Virus record (IMG/VR): IMGVR_UViG_3300049793_000061
Coordinates: 1 to 34,078 of that record
Reading direction: 5' to 3' (one strand)
From: a virus
DNA length: 34,078 nucleotides
In this document: positions 14,286-20,024 of the stretch, piece by piece
Position numbering within the stretch: position 1 is the first letter of the stretch
How the letters are laid out: each line of letters starts with the position of its first letter
Made by a program: the position numbers and the translations under genes
Notes under the pieces: model-generated
The model's database searches: none
Seen by the model: only the letters and a program-made list of their open reading frames with translations
Told to the model about the DNA's origin: nothing

Positions 14286-14404
14286 GACGCGAACCTAAAA
14301 AGGAGAGCAGCGACCACAAAGAGACTGGCCGCCGCACCTACGCACTCCAAAGCAAGGGCAACAATGCCCCCGCTCACAATCCACATTCCCATCTGAACTA
14401 GCAT
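14282..14404 (-). CDS. Tiny membrane protein, 40 aa
   Basis: MLVQMGMWIVSGGIVALALE opens a mostly hydrophobic chain with a second hydrophobic stretch (CVGAAASLFVVAALLFRF), giving one or two membrane passes. The ribosome site AAAGGAGTTTCC is strong. The stop overlaps the start of the MarR-like gene (ATGA), so the two are coupled. Whether the peptide passes a membrane signal to the regulator is unknown. Confidence 0.72.
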   Translation of the reverse strand: MLVQMGMWIVSGGIVALALECVGAAASLFVVAALLFRFAS

Positions 14405-14414
14405 GGAAACTCCT

Positions 14415-14747
14415 TTAGGCTACTCTCTGAAACTCAGAGATGATACGCGATACACAAATTATTCCGTCCAAGATGTCTTCAGTGCCGAATGGTTCCAGCC
14501 ACATGTGGTTGTGCCACGCGTGCAATCCACGGTGCGGTAGGTCCATCAGTATTTCTACTAGCCCCGTGGATGCGTCGATGTGATCCACGGTGCCACCTTC
14601 ACCCTCAGCGATTTGCGCAGCGTACCCAAGGTCTAAGAGCCTTGTGGTTGTGATGCGGTCCCCGATGCTCAGGACGTCTCTCGTACTTATTGCCACCATA
14701 GCAGAAGCAAGGTGACAGTCGTCAGTCATTATGAAAGCTCTCTTCAT
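14415..14747 (-). CDS. Hypothetical phage protein, 110 aa
   Basis: Function unknown. A mostly beta-strand protein (DVLSIGDRITTTRLLDLGYA, then GTVDHIDASTGLVEILMDLP), suggestive of a small barrel. Two starts are possible: ATG 14747 (GGGGAG 12 nt upstream) or ATG 14729 (AGAGAG 8 nt upstream). It opens the transcription unit that contains the membrane peptide and the MarR-like regulator. A GCCAATCGG-type box lies 20 nt upstream. Confidence 0.68.
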   Translation of the reverse strand: MKRAFIMTDDCHLASAMVAISTRDVLSIGDRITTTRLLDLGYAAQIAEGEGGTVDHIDASTGLVEILMDLPHRGLHAWHNHMWLEPFGTEDILDGIICVSRIISEFQRVA

Positions 14748-14886
14748 TGTTTTTTGCGGCTCCCCAGCCGATTGGAGTTAGGCGTGCACCACAGGGTGCC
14801 CAGAGGCCTAGTCGGACGCGATCACTGTACGCCTCCGGTCAAAATTACGACACAGTTTTGGATAGCGCACAAGTGGAACTTAATGC
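14748..14886. promoter_or_regulatory. Short intergenic region with CCAATCGG box (14767-14775)
   Basis: No gene seen. In minus sense it carries CTAACTCCAATCGGCT, a relative of the early-leader box, 20 nt before the 110-aa gene. It also carries a 5-bp hairpin CGGCT-GGGG-AGCCG followed by A residues, which therefore does not fit a terminator on either strand. Confidence 0.4.
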
Positions 14887-14976
14887 TTAGCTTATGAAGA
14901 ACAGAAGCCACATACCCATGCCCGCAGCGAGAATGCACGCTATCAGAAAGTCAAGTAAGCGCTGGCGCAGTAGCAT
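14887..14976 (-). CDS. Tiny single-pass membrane peptide, 29 aa
   Basis: MLLRQRLLDFLIACILAAGM then GMWLLFFIS: basic N-terminus and one hydrophobic helix. GGAGG lies 9 nt upstream of the ATG, which is 2 nt after the stop of the preceding gene. Too short for standard gene calling. Function unknown. Confidence 0.6.
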   Translation of the reverse strand: MLLRQRLLDFLIACILAAGMGMWLLFFIS

Positions 14977-14978
14977 AA

Positions 14979-15173
14979 CTAGGCCCTCCGACGGTTTGGC
15001 GTGTCGCGGTACTTTCGGAGTTCCGCCAAGTGTCTTTGGTGGAACTTTCGCTCCTTGCGTGCACTTGGCTCCGTAGTGTTGCCTACTCGCAACGTGGCAC
15101 GAATGCGGCGCAATTCGTGCAAGAGCCAGTAGCGGGCGCAGGTGTATGGGGTGGCTAGGTCGGTATCTCTCAC
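14979..15173 (-). CDS. Small basic protein, 64 aa
   Basis: A very Arg-rich protein (ELRRIRATLRVGNTTEPSAR, then HLAELRKYRDTPNRRRA). It starts in an ATGA overlap with the upstream gene. Nucleic-acid binding is plausible from charge alone. Function unknown. Confidence 0.63.
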   Translation of the reverse strand: MRDTDLATPYTCARYWLLHELRRIRATLRVGNTTEPSARKERKFHQRHLAELRKYRDTPNRRRA

Positions 15174-15379
15174 TGTTGCTGCCTCCTAAGTCTCTGCAAC
15201 TCGGCGTAACGCGTGTCAGAGCCCCCATTGAGTTGTGAGATATCCGCGCTCATCAGTTGCTCAGCGAGGATCAGGAGGGCGCTTGCGTCTCTTCGGGCCA
15301 CTAGGTTCGCAGCGCGACGCACGGCTACCTCGACGTACTCAAGCTCTGTTAGGGTGCGGTCTGGTTCTCGTGCGCTCAT
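15170..15379 (-). CDS. Small helical protein, 69 aa
   Basis: The start at 15379 (MSAREPDRTLTELEYVEVAV) is fixed by an ATGA overlap with the gene upstream; an in-frame ATG at 15418 is less likely. Helical and charged, ending RLRRQQQ. Function unknown. Confidence 0.66.
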   Translation of the reverse strand: MSAREPDRTLTELEYVEVAVRRAANLVARRDASALLILAEQLMSADISQLNGGSDTRYAELQRLRRQQQ

Positions 15380-15555
15380 AACGTTGTGTCTCCAGTCTCC
15401 AGGCCTTGAAGGAGGCACACGTCAAGCGCGGTGCCGATGATGTACGGGGGACGCCAGTGGCTATCGTCCCAAGGGAAGGCGTGAAACCACGGACCAGCTC
15501 CGAACCACTGATACCAACCGTCCGCAGCCGCGCTGCGCTCGCATGTGTCGCTCAT
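15376..15555 (-). CDS. Trp-rich small protein, 59 aa
   Basis: Contains five Trp in the first 35 residues (DGWYQWFGAGPWFHAFPWDD). Ribosome site AAAGGAT precedes the ATG, and coupled ATGA junctions lie at both ends. Function unknown; the high aromatic content suggests a compact folded domain or a surface-binding peptide. Confidence 0.67.
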   Translation of the reverse strand: MSDTCERSAAADGWYQWFGAGPWFHAFPWDDSHWRPPYIIGTALDVCLLQGLETGDTTL

Positions 15556-15674
15556 CGCTTTGATCCTTTCGGTTTGCGTGCGGGCTTGGGCTTCTTGGGA
15601 GGCTTAGGCGTCTCCAGAGACATGAACGGGTTAGCGAGCGCAGCACGCGGCTGCTTTGGAAGTTGCGTCGTCAT
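15552..15674 (-). CDS. Lys/Pro-rich basic peptide, 40 aa
   Basis: The second half is almost only Lys, Pro and Arg (TPKPPKKPKPARKPKGSKR), so it is probably unfolded and nucleic-acid or polyanion binding. A good ribosome site (AAGGGAAG) precedes the ATG. The stop overlaps the next start (ATGA). The role is unknown; small early phage peptides often target host enzymes. Confidence 0.64.
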   Translation of the reverse strand: MTTQLPKQPRAALANPFMSLETPKPPKKPKPARKPKGSKR

Positions 15675-15746
15675 GGTAGTTGCTTCCCTTTGGTTAGCAT
15701 TCGGACATGAGTGTCCCTTGGTGCTCTTCAGTGCAGCCTTAGACGG

Positions 15747-16721
15747 TCAGCGTTTCCTCAAGACACCGCCGCGTAGGTAGATGGCAGTCGCGACCTCATC
15801 GGGCGTTATGCCGTACTCCTCCAGCCAGTCCGCGACCTCGTCGGGATGATCCTTGACCAGGGACGCGAGGGACATGTTACAGCGCCCGATAGGCTCTTGA
15901 TCATCGTCCTCAAAGTATCCAGGCAAGCCGCGCTGGTCGTCATAGTCATCAGGATCAATCTCGCCTGGGACGCGCTCAGAGACCAGCTTGGACGCGTCAA
16001 GGGTTACCAAGGCGTCCCTAAGCGTCTCAAGATAGTTGAAGTCTAACGTCTCCCGCTTGGTGTGCTCGTTCATGTAGCCAACGCTGAGGTTAGAGCACTC
16101 GCCTATGATGTCAGTGTAGTTGGCGGTATCAGTGAAGCTCCCGCCGCTATCGGCTCTGTGCGCCATGCCCAGGGCATCAGCGAGGGACGCAGCGAAGGTC
16201 TCAGAGCAGCACCGCCCCTGCCATTGGTGCGTGATGATTGAATGCTTGTCGCGGCGATCAAAGGCCACAGCAAACTCAATGCCGCTTAGGATGTCCGCCC
16301 GGTGTTCAGCAATGAACGCTGATCCCTTGCCGCCGCACTCCTCCGCTCTATGGAAGATGTACAGTCCAGGGCGTTGCTCGCGTATCATCTCCATCATGAG
16401 CCACACGCCAGATGTGCAGTCCGCGCCTAGGCAATTCGATTGCTTGTCGGCTTGGGTGATTAGGCCGTTAGAGACGCGCAAGAGTTGCGAGCCTCCTTGG
16501 GTGTGCACGGTGTCCGTGTGGGATGACCAGAGGACAGGCGCATCACCGATACGCTTGTACAGATTGCCTAGCTCATCCTCTTGCACGCCTAGAGGCTTGA
16601 TGAAGCGTGCAATGAAGTTGCGCTCAGTCTTGGACCATGCGGGACGTCGGAATGCGAGCATGGCGAGGAGTTCTGCTTGGCCTGTAAGCACGGGATAGAC
16701 GGCCTTGTGTGTGCGGCTCAT
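15747..16721 (-). CDS. Zinc metallopeptidase of the M20/M28/M42 clan
   Basis: Probable dinuclear-zinc exopeptidase, 324 aa. All clan MH ligand positions can be assigned in order: H68 and D70 (SSHTDTV), D101 (LGADCTSGVW), E127 and E128 (HRAEECGGKGS), D155 (AVAFDRRD) and H220 (GYMNEHTKRE), with TDIIGECSNLSVGYMNEH typical of the last part of the fold. No signal peptide, so it should act in the cytoplasm. The dimerisation domain appears short or absent. The ATG overlaps the stop of the 567-aa early gene (ATGA). Its substrate is unknown; it could process a phage or host peptide. Confidence 0.85.
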   Translation of the reverse strand: MSRTHKAVYPVLTGQAELLAMLAFRRPAWSKTERNFIARFIKPLGVQEDELGNLYKRIGDAPVLWSSHTDTVHTQGGSQLLRVSNGLITQADKQSNCLGADCTSGVWLMMEMIREQRPGLYIFHRAEECGGKGSAFIAEHRADILSGIEFAVAFDRRDKHSIITHQWQGRCCSETFAASLADALGMAHRADSGGSFTDTANYTDIIGECSNLSVGYMNEHTKRETLDFNYLETLRDALVTLDASKLVSERVPGEIDPDDYDDQRGLPGYFEDDDQEPIGRCNMSLASLVKDHPDEVADWLEEYGITPDEVATAIYLRGGVLRKR

Positions 16722-18421
16722 GCCACTTCCCTACGGCATGAGATACCAAAAGCGCTGCCAATAGCAGTGACGACTAAGCGAAACTTGTCAGAGCGCCAGC
16801 CATTGGCTTGTCCACTGTCATCCGCCCACACAGAAAGGGTGGTAATTCTGACGGCGCTAACCTGATACAGTTTGCCTTTAGTGAATTGTGCGCCGTAGGG
16901 ATAATCCTCCAGACACTCAACCCAGCAACCTACCTCAATGGTGTCAGGAACTACGGCAAGAGGCATTTCCAACTGAGCATCAGTCTTGACGTAAGGGGAC
17001 GCGCGGTTCGGCTTGGCTGCTGGCACCGCATCAGCGTCGCTATCGTCATCCTCTTGTGGCTCATCACCTTTCGCATAGAGCTTGCCGTCAACTTCCACGC
17101 CATTGTCGCTGAAGTAATCCTTAGACCAGCTAGTACCGTCCTCCAGTGTGACCATATCGTCGTGTGCGTAGCACTCTCTATTGCCTTCGCAGATTGAGCC
17201 GTTGTCCTCAAAGTAGTCCCTGGACCACATAGTCCCATCGGCTAATTCAATCATTAAATCGTTGTGGTAGAGACTGCCGTTTCCTTCACATTCAGTTGCG
17301 TCGTTTTCGATTGCGTATTGGCCCCAGCACTGCACGCCCCTGCGCCCGTTGCGGCGTTCAATGATGACCTCTTGCATACCACCGCGCGGGCAACTCTCTT
17401 CCGTATGCTCACAATAGCCGAAAGCTTCATTGTAGCAGTGTTCACAGTATGAGTTGCCGTCATCATCTGACTGGCAATTGTCATCGTCGACGCCATCGCC
17501 GCAATCAGTGCAGCGAATGCTAGAGCCGCTAAGGCCGTTCTGGTTTCCACCGTTGACACCACTACCACCCAGGATCAGATGCTTTCCATCGTCCCTAGCT
17601 GATTGCGAACCATCGATATAGGGACACACAAAGCCGCTGCCCTCTTCAATGCGAAGCATACGTGCGCCGTCAAGGTCTCCAGACACGTATGAAGCGCTTT
17701 CGAGCAAGTCACCTAAGCGGCATTCGTCACCGTAGATACGGCCATAGAGTTTCTTATCTGGCCACACCAGGGCTCGCGCTGTGATGTTTCCATCTCGCTC
17801 TATATAGGCAATTGCGAGGTCGCCAGCTGCGTATATCGTGCAAGGATGCACTGAGCTTTCGAAGTGAGAAGCGGGGTACTGCATACAAGAGTGAGGGCCG
17901 TTCACATAGACGCGCTCAATCTCTTCTGAGGTGTGGGCAAACTGAAGCAAGATGCTATCGCCGTATTGCACAGAGAACTCAGCGGCCATACGCGCGATGG
18001 TTGGCGCATCAAAGACGTGGCCATAGAACTGCGCCAGATACTTGCCGGGCTTGACGCGTGTCTGGATGTCCCCTGCGCCTTTGTTGGCGTCTTGGGTGTA
18101 GGCAATCTTTGCGCCGTCCTCAGTAGAGACGTGGGCGAAGTGATCAGCGGTGAGTGAGTGCGTGGGAAGCTCAGCCCATGGCAAGGGAATATAAGTTCCA
18201 TCGGCGAAGCGTCCGAGTTCCCGGGCTTTCCAGGCATCGCTAGAGAGGCGGCGGGGCTGGCACTTAACTTCATCATAGTACAAATCATAACAGAGACCTT
18301 GACCCGCCAGACGCGCGACCGTGGCTGCATCTGTGCCGTTGTCGTATACAAGCGGCTTGCCCTCGCGATTGAGGACGGGGACAGGTTCGCTTCCAGCTTC
18401 AATGATGAATAGTCCGAACAT
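16718..18421 (-). CDS. Large early protein with Cys cluster and internal duplication, 567 aa
   Basis: Function not recognised. Residues 1-270 form a mixed alpha-beta region with HPCTIYAAGDLAIAYIERDG and KKLYGRIYGDECRLGDLLES. Residues 304-344 hold seven Cys (CTDCGDGVDDDNC, CEHC, GYCEHTEESC), a likely zinc-binding module. Residues 385-450 carry two copies of a unit of about 36 residues (LADGTMWSRDYFEDNG and LEDGTSWSKDYFSDNG). An acidic linker (455-465) leads to a C-terminal SH3-like segment (VGCWVECLEDYPYGAQFTKG). It is the biggest early gene and has its own leader with paired GCCAATCGG boxes. A host-takeover role is plausible by position only. Confidence 0.8.
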   Translation of the reverse strand: MFGLFIIEAGSEPVPVLNREGKPLVYDNGTDAATVARLAGQGLCYDLYYDEVKCQPRRLSSDAWKARELGRFADGTYIPLPWAELPTHSLTADHFAHVSTEDGAKIAYTQDANKGAGDIQTRVKPGKYLAQFYGHVFDAPTIARMAAEFSVQYGDSILLQFAHTSEEIERVYVNGPHSCMQYPASHFESSVHPCTIYAAGDLAIAYIERDGNITARALVWPDKKLYGRIYGDECRLGDLLESASYVSGDLDGARMLRIEEGSGFVCPYIDGSQSARDDGKHLILGGSGVNGGNQNGLSGSSIRCTDCGDGVDDDNCQSDDDGNSYCEHCYNEAFGYCEHTEESCPRGGMQEVIIERRNGRRGVQCWGQYAIENDATECEGNGSLYHNDLMIELADGTMWSRDYFEDNGSICEGNRECYAHDDMVTLEDGTSWSKDYFSDNGVEVDGKLYAKGDEPQEDDDSDADAVPAAKPNRASPYVKTDAQLEMPLAVVPDTIEVGCWVECLEDYPYGAQFTKGKLYQVSAVRITTLSVWADDSGQANGWRSDKFRLVVTAIGSAFGISCRREVA

Positions 18422-18436
18422 AGCTATGTATCCTTG

Positions 18437-18463
18437 TGAGTTGGTAGTGTGTGCCGATTGGCA
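18437..18463 (-). promoter_or_regulatory. Paired GCCAATCGG boxes, leader of the 567-aa gene
   Basis: In minus sense GCCAATCGG (18462-18454) is followed exactly 17 nt later by the weaker ACCAACTCAC, then the ribosome site AAGGAT. Same layout as the leaders at 18995 and 19211. Confidence 0.5.
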
Positions 18464-18486
18464 GTGATTAGGGCAAACGAATGGAG

Positions 18487-18696
18487 CTAGCGAGCAACCG
18501 TCATGAGGTCCGGGTAGGCCATAGCCACACGCAACGCTGCGATGACCGCATGAGCCTTGGCTTCAGCTGCGGTGGCGAACACGTTGCCAGACTGTGAGAG
18601 TTTCGAGCCGACCATGCGCCCGCGATCCTTGCGCAGTGTGACCATGGGAATGAAGCCGGTAGCGGTGCGGCGAGCGGCGGGATGGAAGGTGATCAT
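18487..18696 (-). CDS. Small early protein, 69 aa
   Basis: MITFHPAARRTATGFIPMVT opens a basic, beta-rich N-terminal half; a C-terminal Ala-rich helix follows (FATAAEAKAHAVIAALRVAM). Layout similar to the 69-aa integrase neighbour. Independent leader with a GCCAACCC box. Function unknown. Confidence 0.7.
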   Translation of the reverse strand: MITFHPAARRTATGFIPMVTLRKDRGRMVGSKLSQSGNVFATAAEAKAHAVIAALRVAMAYPDLMTVAR

Positions 18697-18708
18697 TGTC
18701 GTTTTCCT

Positions 18709-18731
18709 TGTGGAAGCTGTTGTGGGTTGGC
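18709..18731 (-). promoter_or_regulatory. Degenerate GCCAAC box, leader of the 69-aa early gene
   Basis: Minus sense CTAATTGCCTGCCAACCCAC closely follows the CTAAT-TGCCAATCGG pattern at 18454, but the second copy at 17 nt is only weakly recognisable. It is followed by AAGGAA and the start codon. Confidence 0.35.
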
Positions 18732-18737
18732 AGGCAA

Positions 18738-18980
18738 TTAGTCCAGAAGCGCTATGGTCTCAATATACCCAGGCGTCTTTTGATAGACGGTGTTATCGGG
18801 CCATCCCTTGCGATCAAACAGCTCTGGGCTAGGCATCGCAGCCTGGACGTAGGCAATCCAAAGGTTGTCTGAGGTGTAGCGCGTGCTGCCATCCCGCGTC
18901 TTGACGTGGACAGAGAAGTTAACGCCAGCGTCGGCCAAGAGCTTTACGACTTCAGAGAGCTTGGGGTAGGTTGTGGACAT
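18738..18980 (-). CDS. Small early protein, 80 aa
   Basis: MSTTYPKLSEVVKLLADAGV, then FSVHVKTRDGSTRYTSDNLW: an alpha-beta protein with no recognised family. Ribosome site in CAAAGGAT, 9 nt before the ATG; the leader carries two perfect GCCAATCGG boxes. Function unknown. Confidence 0.7.
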   Translation of the reverse strand: MSTTYPKLSEVVKLLADAGVNFSVHVKTRDGSTRYTSDNLWIAYVQAAMPSPELFDRKGWPDNTVYQKTPGYIETIALLD

Positions 18981-18994
18981 TTGGGCATCCTTTG

Positions 18995-19020
18995 CCGATT
19001 GGCGTTGTGTTCCGATTGGC
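18995..19020 (-). promoter_or_regulatory. Two perfect GCCAATCGG boxes at 17-bp spacing
   Basis: Minus sense GCCAATCGG at 19020-19012 and again at 19003-18995. The two 9-mers are identical and separated by 8 nt. The second runs into CAAAGGAT, the ribosome site of the 80-aa gene. This is the clearest of the four paired leaders. Confidence 0.55.
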
Positions 19021-19045
19021 GTGTAATTGGGGAGCTTGAGAGGTC

Positions 19046-19195
19046 TTAGGAGCGGTCGCGCTTATCTGTGAGAGCAGCAATGTCGGCCTCTACCTGCTGG
19101 CGCTTGGCGGACGTGGTGTCTCCCGCATCGTCAAGCGCTAAGCGCATCATGCAGAGGTCTAGGAGGGCGTGGCGTTCTTTGGTGGTTAGGGTCAT
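19046..19195 (-). CDS. First gene of the left arm, small helical protein, 49 aa
   Basis: MTLTTKERHALLDLCMMRLA then KRQQVEADIAALTDKRDRS: two amphipathic helices, possibly a short coiled coil. The start at 19195 is chosen from the ribosome site AAAGGATACTCCA; an in-frame ATG at 19252 would cover the regulatory boxes. Function unknown. Confidence 0.65.
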   Translation of the reverse strand: MTLTTKERHALLDLCMMRLALDDAGDTTSAKRQQVEADIAALTDKRDRS

Positions 19196-19210
19196 TGGAG
19201 TATCCTTTGC

Positions 19211-19235
19211 GTGTTGGCGATGACTTCCGATAGGC
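19211..19235 (-). promoter_or_regulatory. Paired early-leader boxes before the first left-arm gene
   Basis: Minus sense TGCCTATCGG, then CGCCAACACG exactly 17 nt later, then CAAAGGATACTC and the ATG at 19195. Same order and spacing as the two following early leaders. Confidence 0.5.
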
Positions 19236-19424
19236 AGACAATGCGCAGACATCGAATACTATCGCAAGGAAATAGCGACTGCGTGTAGTGCATGGCAGGT
19301 ATGCGTCTATAGCATAGTCCCAGCTGGAGTTGATCACTTGTGCTAGGCGCGCCTATGACCCACTAGATATCGTATGCCAACTAGACGGCCCTAGGAAGGC
19401 CTGTGAGTGCCTATGCAATCATTG

Positions 19425-19438
19425 GCTACCATGGTAGC
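19425..19438. repeat. Perfect 14-bp palindrome GCTACCATGGTAGC
   Basis: Perfect dyad in the intergenic control region, about 230 bp upstream of the first left-arm gene. Size and position suit a dimeric repressor operator. It could also be chance, since CCATGG is common. Confidence 0.5.
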
Positions 19439-19456
19439 GGCCATAGGAAACTAGGG

Positions 19457-19486
19457 TGCTCCTGGGTGTTCTGAGGTGCTCTGAGG
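19457..19486 (-). promoter_or_regulatory. Three tandem decamers, relative of the CCTAAGAG array
   Basis: Plus strand TGCTCCTGGG, TGTTCTGAGG, TGCTCTGAGG in exact 10-bp tandem. In minus sense these read CCTCAGAGCA, CCTCAGAACA, CCCAGGAGCA, resembling CCTAAGAG with the same 10-bp period, and they face the early arm. Confidence 0.45.
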
Positions 19487-19562
19487 CTAGCAGCCTTTGC
19501 AAGAGCGAAGCTCCCCACACGGACAGCGACAAACGCACCTAGGATGCCCAAGAGCGCTATTG

Positions 19563-19578
19563 TGTACTGATCAGTACA
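19563..19578. repeat. Perfect 16-bp palindrome TGTACTGATCAGTACA
   Basis: The longest perfect dyad seen in the window, in non-coding DNA between the divergent arms. The half-site TGTACTGA and the continuous two-turn symmetry are typical of operators for helix-turn-helix dimers. Confidence 0.6.
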
Positions 19579-19601
19579 TAATGCCCAGCCCATGAGCACC
19601 C

Positions 19602-19624
19602 ATGATACCCCATGGATGTATCAT
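19602..19624. repeat. Inverted repeat ATGATAC / GTATCAT, 9-bp spacer
   Basis: Perfect 7-bp arms around CCCATGGAT. The half-site ATGATA recurs in the palindrome at 19639-19648, so the two may be bound by the same protein. Confidence 0.5.
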
Positions 19625-19638
19625 CCCTATCAACGTCA

Positions 19639-19648
19639 ATGATATCAT
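19639..19648. repeat. Perfect palindrome ATGATATCAT
   Basis: A 10-bp dyad built from the same ATGATA half-site as the inverted repeat at 19602-19624, 14 bp away. The two together form an operator-like cluster. Confidence 0.45.
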
Positions 19649-19939
19649 AGGCTTACCTAGGTGCGTGGGGATAGCCGTGGGCATTGGCCATGAACGGGTC
19701 CCCTTTAGGGGCCTGAAATCCTTACACTTTTGTCCAATGGGACTTCAAAAAGTCGGACTAAACCGGCTGCTGCTGCTCGGCTGAATACTCATGGGTCCAA
19801 GTCTAAAAATGGGACCTCTATTGCGTGCGGTTTGTGTTGCATATTTACCACTTTTGGGGGTCATATGTAGCATTATCAATGACTTAGTTCAAACTCGTGC
19901 CAAGGTACAGACCAGACGCGCCTTTGATGCGCTGATAAC

Positions 19940-19977
19940 GCCCCGCCTTTGAGTTCTTCATGATTACTCGGCGGGGC
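19940..19977. repeat. G+C inverted repeat GCCCCGCC / GGCGGGGC, 22-nt loop
   Basis: Perfect 8-bp arms (19940-19947 and 19970-19977) about 50 nt before the tail-fibre start. The loop is too long and the following T-tract (CTCTTT) too weak for a convincing terminator; a leader structure or a weak bidirectional terminator is possible. Confidence 0.45.
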
Positions 19978-20024
19978 ACCCCTCTTTACTAGGCTCGTCC
20001 TAGCAACACTTAGGACCTCCTCAG

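Larger units (their letters stand above)
19196..20024. other. Divergent intergenic control region between the two arms
   Basis: About 830 bp with no convincing gene. It separates the leftward early arm from the rightward tail-fibre gene, so it must hold promoters for at least the left arm. It contains early-leader boxes (19211-19235), perfect palindromes at 19425, 19563 and 19639, a 7-bp inverted repeat at 19602, a triple decamer at 19457, GGTCC/GGGACC-type repeats around 19697-19820 and an 8-bp G+C inverted repeat at 19940-19977. I could not identify a clean -35/-10 pair. It could also hold an origin or the attachment site, which cannot be settled here. Confidence 0.6.

Noticed and set aside
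14757-14770. Hairpin CGGCT-GGGG-AGCCG as terminator
   Set aside because: On the minus strand it is followed by A residues, and on the plus strand the T-run precedes the stem, so neither strand fits a rho-independent terminator.
19884-19961. Minus-strand 25-codon frame (MKNSKAGRYQRIKGASG start)
   Set aside because: Its start lies in the loop of the 19940-19977 inverted repeat and it has no ribosome site; composition alone (basic) is not enough.
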